From the NCBI GenBank assembly GCA_030151135.1, contig JASLEQ010000788.1:1-7828 (forward strand): DNA of 7,828 nt, in the 5' to 3' direction. Both the position numbers and the translations under genes were made by a program. The notes beneath the pieces are model-generated. The model was not told the DNA's origin. It was given only the letters and a program-made list of their open reading frames with translations, and made no database searches. This document shows, one piece after another, positions 1 to 6,744 of this stretch (positions within the stretch are counted from its first letter, which is position 1; every line of letters begins with the position of its first letter). The stretch comes from Candidatus Sulfotelmatobacter sp. GTDB lineage: Bacteria; Acidobacteriota; Terriglobia; Terriglobales; SbA1.

Positions 1-145
1 AGAGGGCCTCGGGATGAGCTTCGAGTTTTGGTTGCAGGTCCGACCATGCAATGCCTTTGTGACGGCGCATGTTTTGCTCAAAGCGGGATTGCCAGATTTT
101 CAGAATCTCTTCGCGTTGGCTGCTGGAAAGCGTCGTATAGGGCAT
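1..145 (-). CDS. DUF4256 family protein, N-terminal part (runs off left edge)
   Basis: The first 48 codons of a protein whose remainder lies outside the window. It begins MPYTTLSSSQREEILKIW and continues with RFEQNMRRHKGIAWSDL and KLEAHPEALW-type sequence. This pattern (QRE..L, RFE.NM.RHKG..W, KLEA.PE.L) is the N-terminus I know from DUF4256 proteins, usually about 180-190 aa and of unknown function. The ATG at 145 follows the stop of the reductase gene by only 4 bp. An AAGGCG Shine-Dalgarno-like sequence sits about 8 nt upstream, inside the end of that gene, so the two are probably translationally coupled. It is the sixth visible gene of the ArsR-led operon, and more members may follow to the left. 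The family assignment comes from recall of the motif over 48 residues only; the biochemical role is unknown. Confidence 0.8.
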   Translation of the reverse strand, partial: MPYTTLSSSQREEILKIWQSRFEQNMRRHKGIAWSDLQPKLEAHPEAL

Positions 146-149
146 GGAT

Positions 150-716
150 TCACGCCTTGCGGATAGAGTAGGTCAATTCGACGAATCCGTTTTTGTAGGC
201 GACCGCGTCTTTCAACTTCCACACGCTTTCTGGCAGGGATTCGCCGAACAACCGCAGACCATCGCCGAGCAGAACCGGCGCGATCGTCAGTTTTATTTCG
301 TCCACCAAGCCCAGTTCGAGGAAACGTTGGCACAACATAGCTCCGCCGACGAGCCAAATATTTCGATATTTGGGAGCGAGTTGCACGTCCACCAACGCTT
401 TCAGGTCGCCAGAGTAGAATTCGATGCTTTTCCTGTCGGCCTGCAATCCTCGGCTGCTCACGACGACGACCGGAGTATCGCCGTACGGCCAGCCCAGCTG
501 AAGCGCATGCTCGTAGGTGCGGGAGCCGAGCACATAACAGTCGATGGTCTTGAGGAACTTCACGGCATCTTCTTCTGAAATGGAAACGCCTCGTTCGTAG
601 GCACTTCCCGCATTTTCTAACCAGTCGACCGTGTTGCCACGGTTGGCGATGAAGCCATCGAGACTCGACACCATGTGAAGGGTTACGACTGGTTTCTCAG
701 TCCGTTCGCTCGGCAA
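150..716 (-). CDS. Dihydrofolate reductase family protein (RibD C-terminal domain type)
   Basis: A 188-aa cytoplasmic protein with the fold shared by dihydrofolate reductase and the reductase half of RibD. Visible landmarks are an N-terminal beta strand running into SSLDGFIA (residues 17-24), the nucleotide-loop motif GSRTYE (64-69), VVVVSSRGL (83-91), and the C-terminal signature WLVGGAMLCQRFLELGLVDE (121-140) followed by IKLTIAPVLLGDGLRLF. Members of this group (YwjB/YyaP-like) are presumed NAD(P)H-dependent reductases, but most have no known substrate and they are not the housekeeping folate enzyme. The start is TTG at 716: it is preceded by GGAGG with 6 nt spacing, and the next in-frame ATG (674) would remove the first core strand. 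It lies fifth in the ArsR-led operon, 33 bp after the membrane-protein gene and 4 bp before DUF4256. The family is secure; the substrate is unknown. Confidence 0.9.
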   Translation of the reverse strand: MPSERTEKPVVTLHMVSSLDGFIANRGNTVDWLENAGSAYERGVSISEEDAVKFLKTIDCYVLGSRTYEHALQLGWPYGDTPVVVVSSRGLQADRKSIEFYSGDLKALVDVQLAPKYRNIWLVGGAMLCQRFLELGLVDEIKLTIAPVLLGDGLRLFGESLPESVWKLKDAVAYKNGFVELTYSIRKA

Positions 717-722
717 GCTCTG

Positions 723-727
723 CCTCC
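723..727 (-). promoter_or_regulatory. Ribosome binding site that fixes the TTG start of the reductase gene
   Basis: GGAGG on the minus strand, 6 nt before the TTG at 714-716. No ATG or GTG start occurs between this site and the conserved first beta strand, so the site is the main argument for the rare TTG initiator. Confidence 0.7.
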
Positions 728-749
728 GGATGTGGTTGCGCCGTTCGAA

Positions 750-1013
750 TCATATCTTCGCGAACGAGCCAGCGCCACTTAGCGGCTTTTTGGACAGGAG
801 CCGCCAAACGAGGTGGCCTTTCCACATCCACAAACCAGACACGACCATGATGGGGACAAAGATGTACCGCGTGCGAAACGCGTACATGGGAAGTTTGTCG
901 AATGGGCTATAGATGTAGCCCAGGATGGGGATGCTTAGAACGAGGTGAATCCAGCGAAAGACTGTACGCGTGAGTGCGCGGTTCAGGTTTGGTGCGATGG
1001 CGGATTGTGACAT
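750..1013 (-). CDS. Small two-helix membrane protein of unknown function
   Basis: An 87-aa protein. It has a short polar N-terminus, a first hydrophobic helix at about residues 19-36 (FRWIHLVLSIPILGYIYS), a connecting loop SPFDKLPMYAFRTRY, a second helix at about 49-65 (RYIFVPIMVVSGLWMWKG), and a basic tail containing RLLSKK. The basic residues after helix 2 suggest that the C-terminus faces the cytoplasm. The ATG at 1013 is preceded by AAGGAG with 7 nt spacing. The next ATG is only at residue 43, inside the loop. I recall similar small proteins in acidobacterial and related genomes but cannot attach a Pfam name. Its place inside the operon, between SRPBCC and the reductase, suggests that it serves the same response, perhaps at the membrane; that is inference. 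I see no catalytic motif and no signal-peptidase site. Confidence 0.8.
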   Translation of the reverse strand: MSQSAIAPNLNRALTRTVFRWIHLVLSIPILGYIYSPFDKLPMYAFRTRYIFVPIMVVSGLWMWKGHLVWRLLSKKPLSGAGSFAKI

Positions 1014-1085
1014 GATGCTACTCCTTCACGTTTATTTCTCTTGCTCGATCCCGGCGCAATGCGACGCCGTCTGATTATTTCCTCA

Positions 1086-1637
1086 CTAGAGTTTCGGCAT
1101 TTCAATGCCAAACTGTTTTGCGTACTCGGCGTGCAGGCGCTGGAAGTCCGGAGACCTCATTGCATCCGGCCCGACGCTGCGGCCGACGGGTGTGCCGGAG
1201 AGCAGATGGTCGAGGACGTCGAAGGCAACATGCCATCCAGCGGCACCCATGGCGATGAAACGGCGATTGATGCTGGTCCACAACGTCAGGCGAGTGCCAC
1301 GGGCGAGCGGTTCGAGTTCCCATCGCATTTCGTTCTCGCCCCAGGTGTACTCGAGCGACTTGGGAGCGTCGGCCCGCTTTACGATTGTTTCGGTAACATG
1401 CAGCCGAGGTGCTCCTACGGTGGTGAGCTTTACCGTAGCGCCAACTGTGGCAAGATTCGTATCCGCGTCAAAAGGAGCCCACTCGCGCAGATGTGCCGGA
1501 TCGGTGAGCGCTTGCCAGACTTTCTCCGGAGAGTGGCGCAATTCGCGGACCAGGACGAGCCTCCAATTCTGGCCCTCTTTCTTCTCCATTTGCGCCTGGG
1601 TGGCGAGCCTCGGGGTGTCATGCGCGCGGTCGGTCAT
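1086..1637 (-). CDS. SRPBCC (START-like, AHSA1-type) domain protein
   Basis: A 183-aa soluble protein with the helix-grip fold used by START/Bet v 1/AHSA1 proteins to enclose hydrophobic ligands. The diagnostic N-terminal stretch is RELRHSPEKVWQALTDPAHL (31-50), followed by REW. Alternating beta strands follow (about 68-120, including KLTTVGAPRLHVTETI and EYTWGENEMRWELEPL), then the long C-terminal helix (about 129-147, AMGAAGWHVAFDVLDHLL). The bacterial AHSA1-like group is typically encoded next to ArsR regulators, as here, and is suspected of ligand binding or sequestration; no reaction is established for this branch. The ATG at 1637 has AAGGAG 7 nt upstream. A later Met at residue 17 (1589) lacks a good ribosome site. 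The gene starts 26 bp after the VOC gene. The 72-bp gap downstream is the longest within the operon. Confidence 0.9.
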   Translation of the reverse strand: MTDRAHDTPRLATQAQMEKKEGQNWRLVLVRELRHSPEKVWQALTDPAHLREWAPFDADTNLATVGATVKLTTVGAPRLHVTETIVKRADAPKSLEYTWGENEMRWELEPLARGTRLTLWTSINRRFIAMGAAGWHVAFDVLDHLLSGTPVGRSVGPDAMRSPDFQRLHAEYAKQFGIEMPKL

Positions 1638-1663
1638 CGATTGACTCCTTTTCGATACGCGCC

Positions 1664-2056
1664 TTACCAGCGCATCAATTGTGTGATCTGGATCAGGTTG
1701 CCGCAGGTGTCGCTCAACGTGGCGATCTTGGAGGCCGTCACGTCGGTTGGAGGCATCGTAAACTCCGCGCCGCGCGATTTCATTCGGTCGAAGTCGGCCT
1801 GCAGATTGTCAGTGAAAAACATGGCGGCGGGCTGCTTTTGCTGGAAAAGCGCCTGCTGATAGGTTTTGGCTGCTGGATTACTGTTAAGCGACAGCTGGAG
1901 TTCCGTGCCATCGGGATCCTCCGGAGAGGCGACGGTGAGCCAGCGAAAAGGTCCCTGGCTGAAATCAGCTTTCTTCACGAATCCTAGTACCTCGGTGTAG
2001 AAGCGCAAGGCTTTCTCCTGGTCGTCGACGTATACGCTGGTCAGTTTGATCTTCAT
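1664..2056 (-). CDS. VOC superfamily (glyoxalase/bleomycin-resistance fold) protein
   Basis: A 130-aa protein built from two beta-alpha-beta-beta-beta modules. Module 1 runs from KIKLTSVYVDDQEKALRFYT to the ELQLSL strand (52-57). Module 2 runs from AAMFFTDNLQADFDRM (77-92) to CGNLIQITQL (118-127). VOC proteins range from metalloenzymes (glyoxalase I, extradiol dioxygenases) to metal-free antibiotic-binding proteins. Of the usual metal-ligand positions only Glu52 is recognisable: the first strand shows no His or Gln, the third position shows Ala/Met, and the final Glu is replaced by Gln123. A metal-free binding or sequestering role is therefore more likely than glyoxalase activity (inference). 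The ATG at 2056 overlaps the arsR stop codon (ATGA), and its AAAGGAG site lies inside the arsR 3' end about 10 nt upstream. This arrangement indicates translational coupling to the repressor. Confidence 0.9.
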   Translation of the reverse strand: MKIKLTSVYVDDQEKALRFYTEVLGFVKKADFSQGPFRWLTVASPEDPDGTELQLSLNSNPAAKTYQQALFQQKQPAAMFFTDNLQADFDRMKSRGAEFTMPPTDVTASKIATLSDTCGNLIQITQLMRW

Positions 2057-2433
2057 TGTTTGCCGTCTCCTTTGGTTAGTTTTGATTTCGGTCGCGCACG
2101 CTTCCCTGCATTGTTTGTAAACTTCGGTTCATCCATGCGGTCGAGATAGCTTTCGAGAGCGTCGACGTGCGTCGACCAGAAGCGGCGGAATTGATCGAGC
2201 CATGCGTCCAACTCGCGAAATGGTTCGGGTCTGAGGCGATACAGGCGGCGCTGGGCGTCAACGGTGGACTCCACGAAGCCTGCGTCCCTTAACACGCGGA
2301 GGTGCTTCGAGACGCTGGGCTGCGACATGCGAAGTTGACGCTCGATCTCTCCCACGGATTGTTCGGATGAGACCAGCAAACTCAAGATGGCACGGCGGCT
2401 GGGCTCAGCAATGATTTCGAAGGTATTTTCCAC
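2053..2433 (-). CDS. ArsR-family winged-helix transcriptional repressor
   Basis: A 126-aa regulator and first gene of the operon. The ArsR core is clear: IIAEPSRRAILSLL (7-20), the turn SVGEIERQLRMSQPSVSKHL (26-45) with recognition helix around SQPSVSKHLRVL, and the wing AGFVESTVDAQRRLYRL (51-67). A C-terminal helix (RELDAWLDQFRRFW, 73-86) probably serves dimerisation, followed by a Lys/Arg-rich tail (110-126). There is no cysteine, so the classical ArsR/SmtB metal sites (CxC) are absent; a non-metal ligand or a partner protein would have to control it. The start is GTG at 2433: it matches where this subfamily normally begins (just before FEIIAEP), and an in-frame TAA at 2455-2457 bars a long extension. 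The gene very likely represses its own promoter immediately upstream and is coupled to the VOC gene by a 4-bp overlap. Confidence 0.93.
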   Translation of the reverse strand: MENTFEIIAEPSRRAILSLLVSSEQSVGEIERQLRMSQPSVSKHLRVLRDAGFVESTVDAQRRLYRLRPEPFRELDAWLDQFRRFWSTHVDALESYLDRMDEPKFTNNAGKRARPKSKLTKGDGKQ

Positions 2434-2439
2434 CCTCTT

Positions 2440-2469
2440 AATATACTTTATTGGTTATATACTTGTCAA
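2440..2469 (-). promoter_or_regulatory. Sigma-70-type promoter of the arsR operon
   Basis: On the minus strand TTGACA (2464-2469, a perfect -35 box) is followed by 18 nt and TATATT (2440-2445, five of six for the -10 box). Only AAGAGG separates the -10 box from the GTG start, so a start point 7 nt downstream would fall on the start codon itself. An overlapping alternative, TTGTAA-16-TATAAC, would give a leader of about 14 nt. The AT-rich composition contrasts with the GC-rich genes around it. Confidence 0.75.
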
Positions 2470-2472
2470 GTA
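2460..2472. promoter_or_regulatory. Candidate ArsR operator, 13-bp perfect palindrome
   Basis: TACTTGTCAAGTA has two 6-bp arms around one central base and covers the -35 box, so a bound repressor would block RNA polymerase. Related half-sites surround it. ATATACTT occurs at 2441-2448 (over the -10 box) and again at 2457-2464, 16 bp apart, and an inverted partner AAGTAATATT lies at 2468-2477. Binding by the adjacent ArsR product is inferred from position and symmetry. Confidence 0.6.
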
Positions 2473-2477
2473 ATATT

Positions 2478-2594
2478 ACAAAGATTTTTCCCAGTATGAA
2501 GAATGAGGGCATGGCAGTGCGTCAGCGTCGCCGTCGATCAAGGCGGAAGCGTCGCTGAGAGAGGCAGACCTGGGAATGAGGGTTGGGTTTTCGG
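2478..2594. other. Intergenic tail of the sigma-54 activator transcript with nested inverted repeats
   Basis: This stretch separates the end of the large activator gene from the arsR promoter. It holds an outer inverted repeat TTCCCAG (2488-2494) / CTGGGAA (2570-2576). An inner one is CAGCG-CGCC / GGCG-CGCTG between about 2523 and 2558, with short mismatched bulges. There is also a 9-bp direct repeat GAATGAGGG (2501-2509 and 2574-2582). No T-run follows either stem on the minus strand, so this is not a classical intrinsic terminator. No convincing gene is present. Confidence 0.35.
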
Positions 2595-5500
2595 CTACAA
2601 ATGGCTTCCGGACGTTCCGTCGCTCCAACCGCGATATTCACGCGGCTCGATTCCGAGGCGCTTGATCATCGATTGCAACGTGGTGCGTTTCAGGCCGAGC
2701 CTGTTGGCTGCGCCGTCGGGACCCGAGAGGACGCCGTGGGTGATGCGGAGGATTCGCAGGATGTGGTCTCGCTCCATCTCCGCAAGGTCGTCTTCGGCTT
2801 GATCCGCTTCCTGCTGAATCTCGGCGGGGGGCGCGATGAGGACGCTGCCTTTGCTCATGATCACCATGCGTTCGATCATGTTCTCGAGTTCCCGGATGTT
2901 TCCCGGCCAGCTCCACCGGCACAGGCTTCGCATCACGTCGCTTGGAACCTCAGTGACATGCTTCCCCATCTTCGCGTTGTGCTTCTCAACGAAATGGTGC
3001 ACCAGCAGAGGAATGTCTTCCTTGCGATTTCGCAATGCAGGAAGCTCAATCGGGAAAACGTTTAACCGGTAGAAGAGATCTTCGCGGAAATTCCTGTCGG
3101 CCACGTCCTGGCGTAAATCGCGGTTGGTAGCTGCGATGATACGCACATCTGCGAAGATGGTCTTTACTCCCCCCAGACGCTCGAACTCGCGGTCCTGGAG
3201 CACGCGCAGGAGCTTGGGCTGAAGCTCCAACGTCATCTCGCCGATTTCGTCGAGGAAAAGGGTTCCTTTGTGCGCCAGCTCGATGCGGCCCACCTTCTGG
3301 GAGACGGCGCCGGTAAATGCCCCTTTTTCGTGGCCGAATAGTTCGCTTTCCAGCAGGCCGGAAGGAACTGCCGCACAATTCAGCTTGACGAAGGTATGGT
3401 CACGGCGGGTGCTCAGTTCGTGCAAGGAGCGAGCCACCAACTCTTTGCCGGTTCCCGTTTCACCCAGCAGCAGCACGGTTGAGTCGGTAGGAGCGACAAC
3501 GCGCGTCTTTCGCAGGACCTCGCGCAGGGAGGGGCTCTTCCCTATGATTTCTTCGAAACCCAACTCGGACTGAATTTCCGTCTGCAGGTAGGACTTTTCC
3601 CTCGCGAGTTGCTCGGTAGATTCCTGCAGTTGATCGGCCATCTCGCGCAACCGGGCGATATCAATGGCAGCACCGGTGATACCGATAACCTCGGATTGCG
3701 CATTGAACAACGGCTCAATGCTCATGTCGAAAACATGGCGATGGCCGTTCTGCGGTACGGCAACCTCTTCACGAACAGCAATACCGGCACTCAAGACTTT
3801 TTTCTTCAACTCGGTGAGTGCCGAGGCTTTCTTTACTCCCAAAAGCTCGTCATCTGTTTTGCCGACGACTTCCTGATGCCAATAGGGCCGGGGATTGTAG
3901 ATCCAGGTATACCGGAGATCGCGATCCTGGTTAAAGACAGTGATGGGGGAATCCTTCAGCGCGACACGAAAACGTTCTTCGCTCCTCTGGAGTGCGTCCT
4001 CTGCCCGTTTGCGTGCGGTGATATCTTCGCTAAAAATGGCAATCCCGCCGACCTGCCCACTTTCTTCCCGCCATGGATGGATCTCCCAGCGCAACCATTG
4101 AACACTTCCATCGGCACGATCGAAGCGATCCCCGTCCTCGGCGAGCATTTCTCCAGCCAGCCCGCGCTGATGTGCCTGCTTCCAGCTATCAGAGATCTCA
4201 GGGAACACCTCATAATGTGAAACGCCGTTCAAGTCGCGATTGCGGAGCCCGTAATCGTCCATCCAGCGCCGGCTGGCCTGTATGTATCGCATGTCGCGAT
4301 CAAAAACGGCGACGGCAGCGGGTGAGTGCTCGATGAAGAGACGCATTCGAGCATCACTGGCGCGGAGACCGGCCTCGGCGCGATTGCGCTCGGTGATATC
4401 GAAAATGGTTGATTGAATGACGCTTTCCGATGCTCCATCATTCACAAGAACACTGTTGAGGAGCACCCAGATCGTACTTCCATCCCTTCGGCGGAATCGC
4501 CATTCGCGATTGGAGAAGAACCCGCACTGCTTCAACTCAGCCAGAAACAACTCACGCTCGGAAGGTGTGGCGTAGAGATCCTGGGCTTGAGTGCCTTTGC
4601 ACTCCGCGGCGGAATCGAAGCCAAAGATGCGCGCCCAGGCGTCGTTGCAGTCGATCACGCAGCCTTCCATGCTGATGATTCCGACTCCGGCAACAGCTTT
4701 TTCGAACAGGATCCGGTAGCGCTGTTCTGACTTTTGCAACCTGGTCTCGGCCCGCTTGCGTTCCGTCACATCGTGACCCAGGCCGCGAACAACCGGCGAG
4801 GCTACGCCCTCGGTACGGAGGGTATTGCTGTACTCCCAAATTCTTCGCTGCCCATTCTTCGCCAAGACGCAGATAAAGCCTCTCGCAGTGCCTTTGGTCC
4901 TGATCGTCTCGAGGTATTCATCGAATTGTTCGCGAAACTCTGGCGCGACCAGATTGCGCATGGGAATTCTCATCAATTCTGAGACTTCATACCCAAGAAC
5001 CCGGGCCGGCGCCGGATTCACCGTCAACAAATTCCCTTTTAAATCATGGGTGCATACCAGGTCCTCGCTGTGTTCCACGAGGTCGCGATAGCGATCTTCG
5101 CTCTCGCGCAGGGCAGTCTCAGCCCGTTTGCGATCGGTAATGTCCTCCAGAATGCAGGCGGCCCGCTCCACTCCATTCGGTCCTGAAATCGGGAAGTAGC
5201 TGACTGAAAGGTCTCTTTCCCCTCTGTGAGGGTAGGTGTACTGCATTTCGTAACGGACGACTTTTCCCTGGAAACAGTCGTCCAGCTTCTGCTTGATCTG
5301 TGAATCAAAGACTTGGGGTTTGAGAATCTGCCGGATATCTTGGCCGATGAGATCTTCACTCTTCATTCCACGATATTTCAGAAAAGCCCGATTCACGAGC
5401 TGGTAACGGTAGTCGGAGTCCACGACGGCGATCATCTCGTCCAAGCCTTCCACCACTCTCTCGAACTCCCGCAGGCGGGCTGCGTTCAGGCTCAAAGAAT

Positions 5501-6527
5501 CGTTCGCATCGCGAAGTTGGCCCGCTGCTTTCACTTCTCCGAGCTCGCTTAAGGCCAGTCGCGCCGCGAAACAGAGGATGGAACTGCCGAGCAAGAGGAA
5601 GCTGGCGCGCCGCCAATCGGAGCCCAACTGCGTCACCTGAATCAGCACGATCAGCGGACCTGCAGCATAAAAGGCGTTCTCGAGAAACATGCTCCAGAAG
5701 CGACGGTTGCGTGAGTTAGCCGATGCCGCTTGTTGGACAGGCTGCCAGCCCATAGCCCATGCCGCCGTCAGAAGGAAGGTGGCCGACCACCAGATATCCA
5801 TCCATGTTCCGGATCCCACCTCAATACCGCGGCGCATTTCCTGGTAGTCCGTCAGACATATGCCCACGAACATGGGGGCCAGACAGATCAGAAGCGCTTG
5901 ATAGAACCTGCGGATCTGTGCATTCCGGGCCCGCATCACCTGAATTGTTCCAAGGGCCAGGACCGCAACGTTCTCACCCAATTCGATCTGATCGGACCGC
6001 ACCAGCGACAGCTGCTTGCTCTGCAGATTCGTGGCCGCCTGATACCACCCGAGATAGATGAGAGTGAAAATGATGAACAGCTGGCAGACGTCCAACGTCC
6101 AACCGGCATGGGCCGGATACACTGAGTCTGGCTCCTCGGGATCGAGCAATAGCGCCATGGCGACGAGCAGCGCGCGGCAATCAATGAGGAAATGCAGAAT
6201 GGAATCCCTTGCCGGCAGGACCTGCAGGCGGGATTCGCAATATGCCCAGCCGAGGTCGGCGGCGATCCAGACGAGAAAGCTAAGGCCCACTAGCAACCAG
6301 AAGGGCCGGGCGTAACCACCCGCTCTTCGATGGGCCGCGATGCACGCTGCGACCGCGACCGCCGCACACGAAATCTGAAGGAAGTTCGCGACAGAGGCAC
6401 CGAGTGCGCTTTGTCCAATAAAGACTTCCTGAAGGATGTGCACGCCAATCACGGCGATTCCCGCGAACAAAAGCGCAGGGTTGGCAATGGCGTGCCTCTT
6501 GGAGGCTGCCGAAACTTTTACGACCAC
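2595..6527 (-). CDS. Membrane-anchored multi-PAS sigma-54-dependent transcriptional activator
   Basis: A 1310-aa enhancer-binding protein, numbered from the GTG at 6527. Residues 14-326 contain about ten hydrophobic segments. Five PAS domains follow at about 350-467, 477-590, 602-714, 726-839 and 851-957. The first four end in the PAC linker pattern D-[IV]-T-x-R-[KN]-R-A-E. A helical linker (957-989) leads to the AAA+ domain: Walker A GETGTGKE (1022-1029), sigma-54 contact loop GAFTGA (1069-1074), Walker [12 protein letters not shown] (1088-1098), sensor I ATNRD (1133-1137), Arg-finger region [12 protein letters not shown] (1147-1158) and sensor [11 protein letters not shown] (1208-1216). A Fis-type helix-turn-helix lies at 1249-1291. 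All ATPase motifs are intact, so it should open sigma-54 promoters. No receiver or kinase domain is present, so signals probably reach the ATPase through the membrane and PAS modules. The open frame extends upstream to a GTG at 6626 (1343 aa). I prefer 6527 because AGGGGGA precedes it and the extra 33 residues are Arg/Ala/Ser-rich with rare AGA/AGG codons. Confidence 0.92.
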   Translation of the reverse strand: MVVKVSAASKRHAIANPALLFAGIAVIGVHILQEVFIGQSALGASVANFLQISCAAVAVAACIAAHRRAGGYARPFWLLVGLSFLVWIAADLGWAYCESRLQVLPARDSILHFLIDCRALLVAMALLLDPEEPDSVYPAHAGWTLDVCQLFIIFTLIYLGWYQAATNLQSKQLSLVRSDQIELGENVAVLALGTIQVMRARNAQIRRFYQALLICLAPMFVGICLTDYQEMRRGIEVGSGTWMDIWWSATFLLTAAWAMGWQPVQQAASANSRNRRFWSMFLENAFYAAGPLIVLIQVTQLGSDWRRASFLLLGSSILCFAARLALSELGEVKAAGQLRDANDSLSLNAARLREFERVVEGLDEMIAVVDSDYRYQLVNRAFLKYRGMKSEDLIGQDIRQILKPQVFDSQIKQKLDDCFQGKVVRYEMQYTYPHRGERDLSVSYFPISGPNGVERAACILEDITDRKRAETALRESEDRYRDLVEHSEDLVCTHDLKGNLLTVNPAPARVLGYEVSELMRIPMRNLVAPEFREQFDEYLETIRTKGTARGFICVLAKNGQRRIWEYSNTLRTEGVASPVVRGLGHDVTERKRAETRLQKSEQRYRILFEKAVAGVGIISMEGCVIDCNDAWARIFGFDSAAECKGTQAQDLYATPSERELFLAELKQCGFFSNREWRFRRRDGSTIWVLLNSVLVNDGASESVIQSTIFDITERNRAEAGLRASDARMRLFIEHSPAAVAVFDRDMRYIQASRRWMDDYGLRNRDLNGVSHYEVFPEISDSWKQAHQRGLAGEMLAEDGDRFDRADGSVQWLRWEIHPWREESGQVGGIAIFSEDITARKRAEDALQRSEERFRVALKDSPITVFNQDRDLRYTWIYNPRPYWHQEVVGKTDDELLGVKKASALTELKKKVLSAGIAVREEVAVPQNGHRHVFDMSIEPLFNAQSEVIGITGAAIDIARLREMADQLQESTEQLAREKSYLQTEIQSELGFEEIIGKSPSLREVLRKTRVVAPTDSTVLLLGETGTGKELVARSLHELSTRRDHTFVKLNCAAVPSGLLESELFGHEKGAFTGAVSQKVGRIELAHKGTLFLDEIGEMTLELQPKLLRVLQDREFERLGGVKTIFADVRIIAATNRDLRQDVADRNFREDLFYRLNVFPIELPALRNRKEDIPLLVHHFVEKHNAKMGKHVTEVPSDVMRSLCRWSWPGNIRELENMIERMVIMSKGSVLIAPPAEIQQEADQAEDDLAEMERDHILRILRITHGVLSGPDGAANRLGLKRTTLQSMIKRLGIEPREYRGWSDGTSGSHL
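4001..5144 (-). repeat. Four copies of the PAS/PAC linker coding repeat, about 372 bp apart
   Basis: Similar 25-bp segments occur at 4001-4025, 4376-4400, 4748-4772 and 5120-5144, with starts spaced 375, 372 and 372 bp. They encode D-[IV]-T-x-R-[KN]-R-A at the ends of PAS domains 4, 3, 2 and 1 of the activator. The third bases differ among copies, so this is a set of old domain duplications under protein-level constraint, not a recent tandem repeat. The fifth PAS domain ends in [11 protein letters not shown] and lacks the motif. Confidence 0.75.
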
Positions 6528-6744
6528 AATTCCCCCTGGACCGGCAGACCTGGTCGCCGATCTCGACTTATGTTTTCTCAGGGCCCGAGCTGGCGCGCGT
6601 TCACTGGGCCGAAACCATGAACACACGGCCGCTCTGCGGGATACGCCTTCCGCATGGGGGTATTCCGCCCTTCATGGCTCAGCGCACGATCGAGGGAAGG
6701 CGCGAGCCAGTTACCGCATCATGAAGGCGGAAGGATTAGAGGTC

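Noticed and set aside
1052..1069. Small hairpin CGGCG/CGCCG with an 8-nt loop between the SRPBCC and membrane-protein genes
   Set aside because: The stem is only 5 bp, no T-run follows, and the next gene has its own strong ribosome site. It is neither a terminator nor clearly significant.
1041..1859. Open frame of 272 codons on the plus strand
   Set aside because: It runs antisense across the SRPBCC gene and most of the VOC gene, both clear family members. Its translation is rich in Arg, Cys and Pro with no domain, and it has no ribosome site. It is a shadow frame of GC-rich genes, as are the other plus-strand frames such as 144-578 and 3609-4220.
6601..6675. 24-codon reading frame (minus) in the activator leader, a possible regulatory upstream peptide
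   Set aside because: No Shine-Dalgarno sequence precedes its ATG and the peptide shows no regulatory pattern.
6694..6709. Sigma-54 promoter-like sequence TGGCTCG-N4-TTCCC on the minus strand upstream of the activator gene
   Set aside because: The -24 half fits, but the nearly invariant GC of the -12 element is CC here. It is too weak to claim autoregulation by sigma-54.
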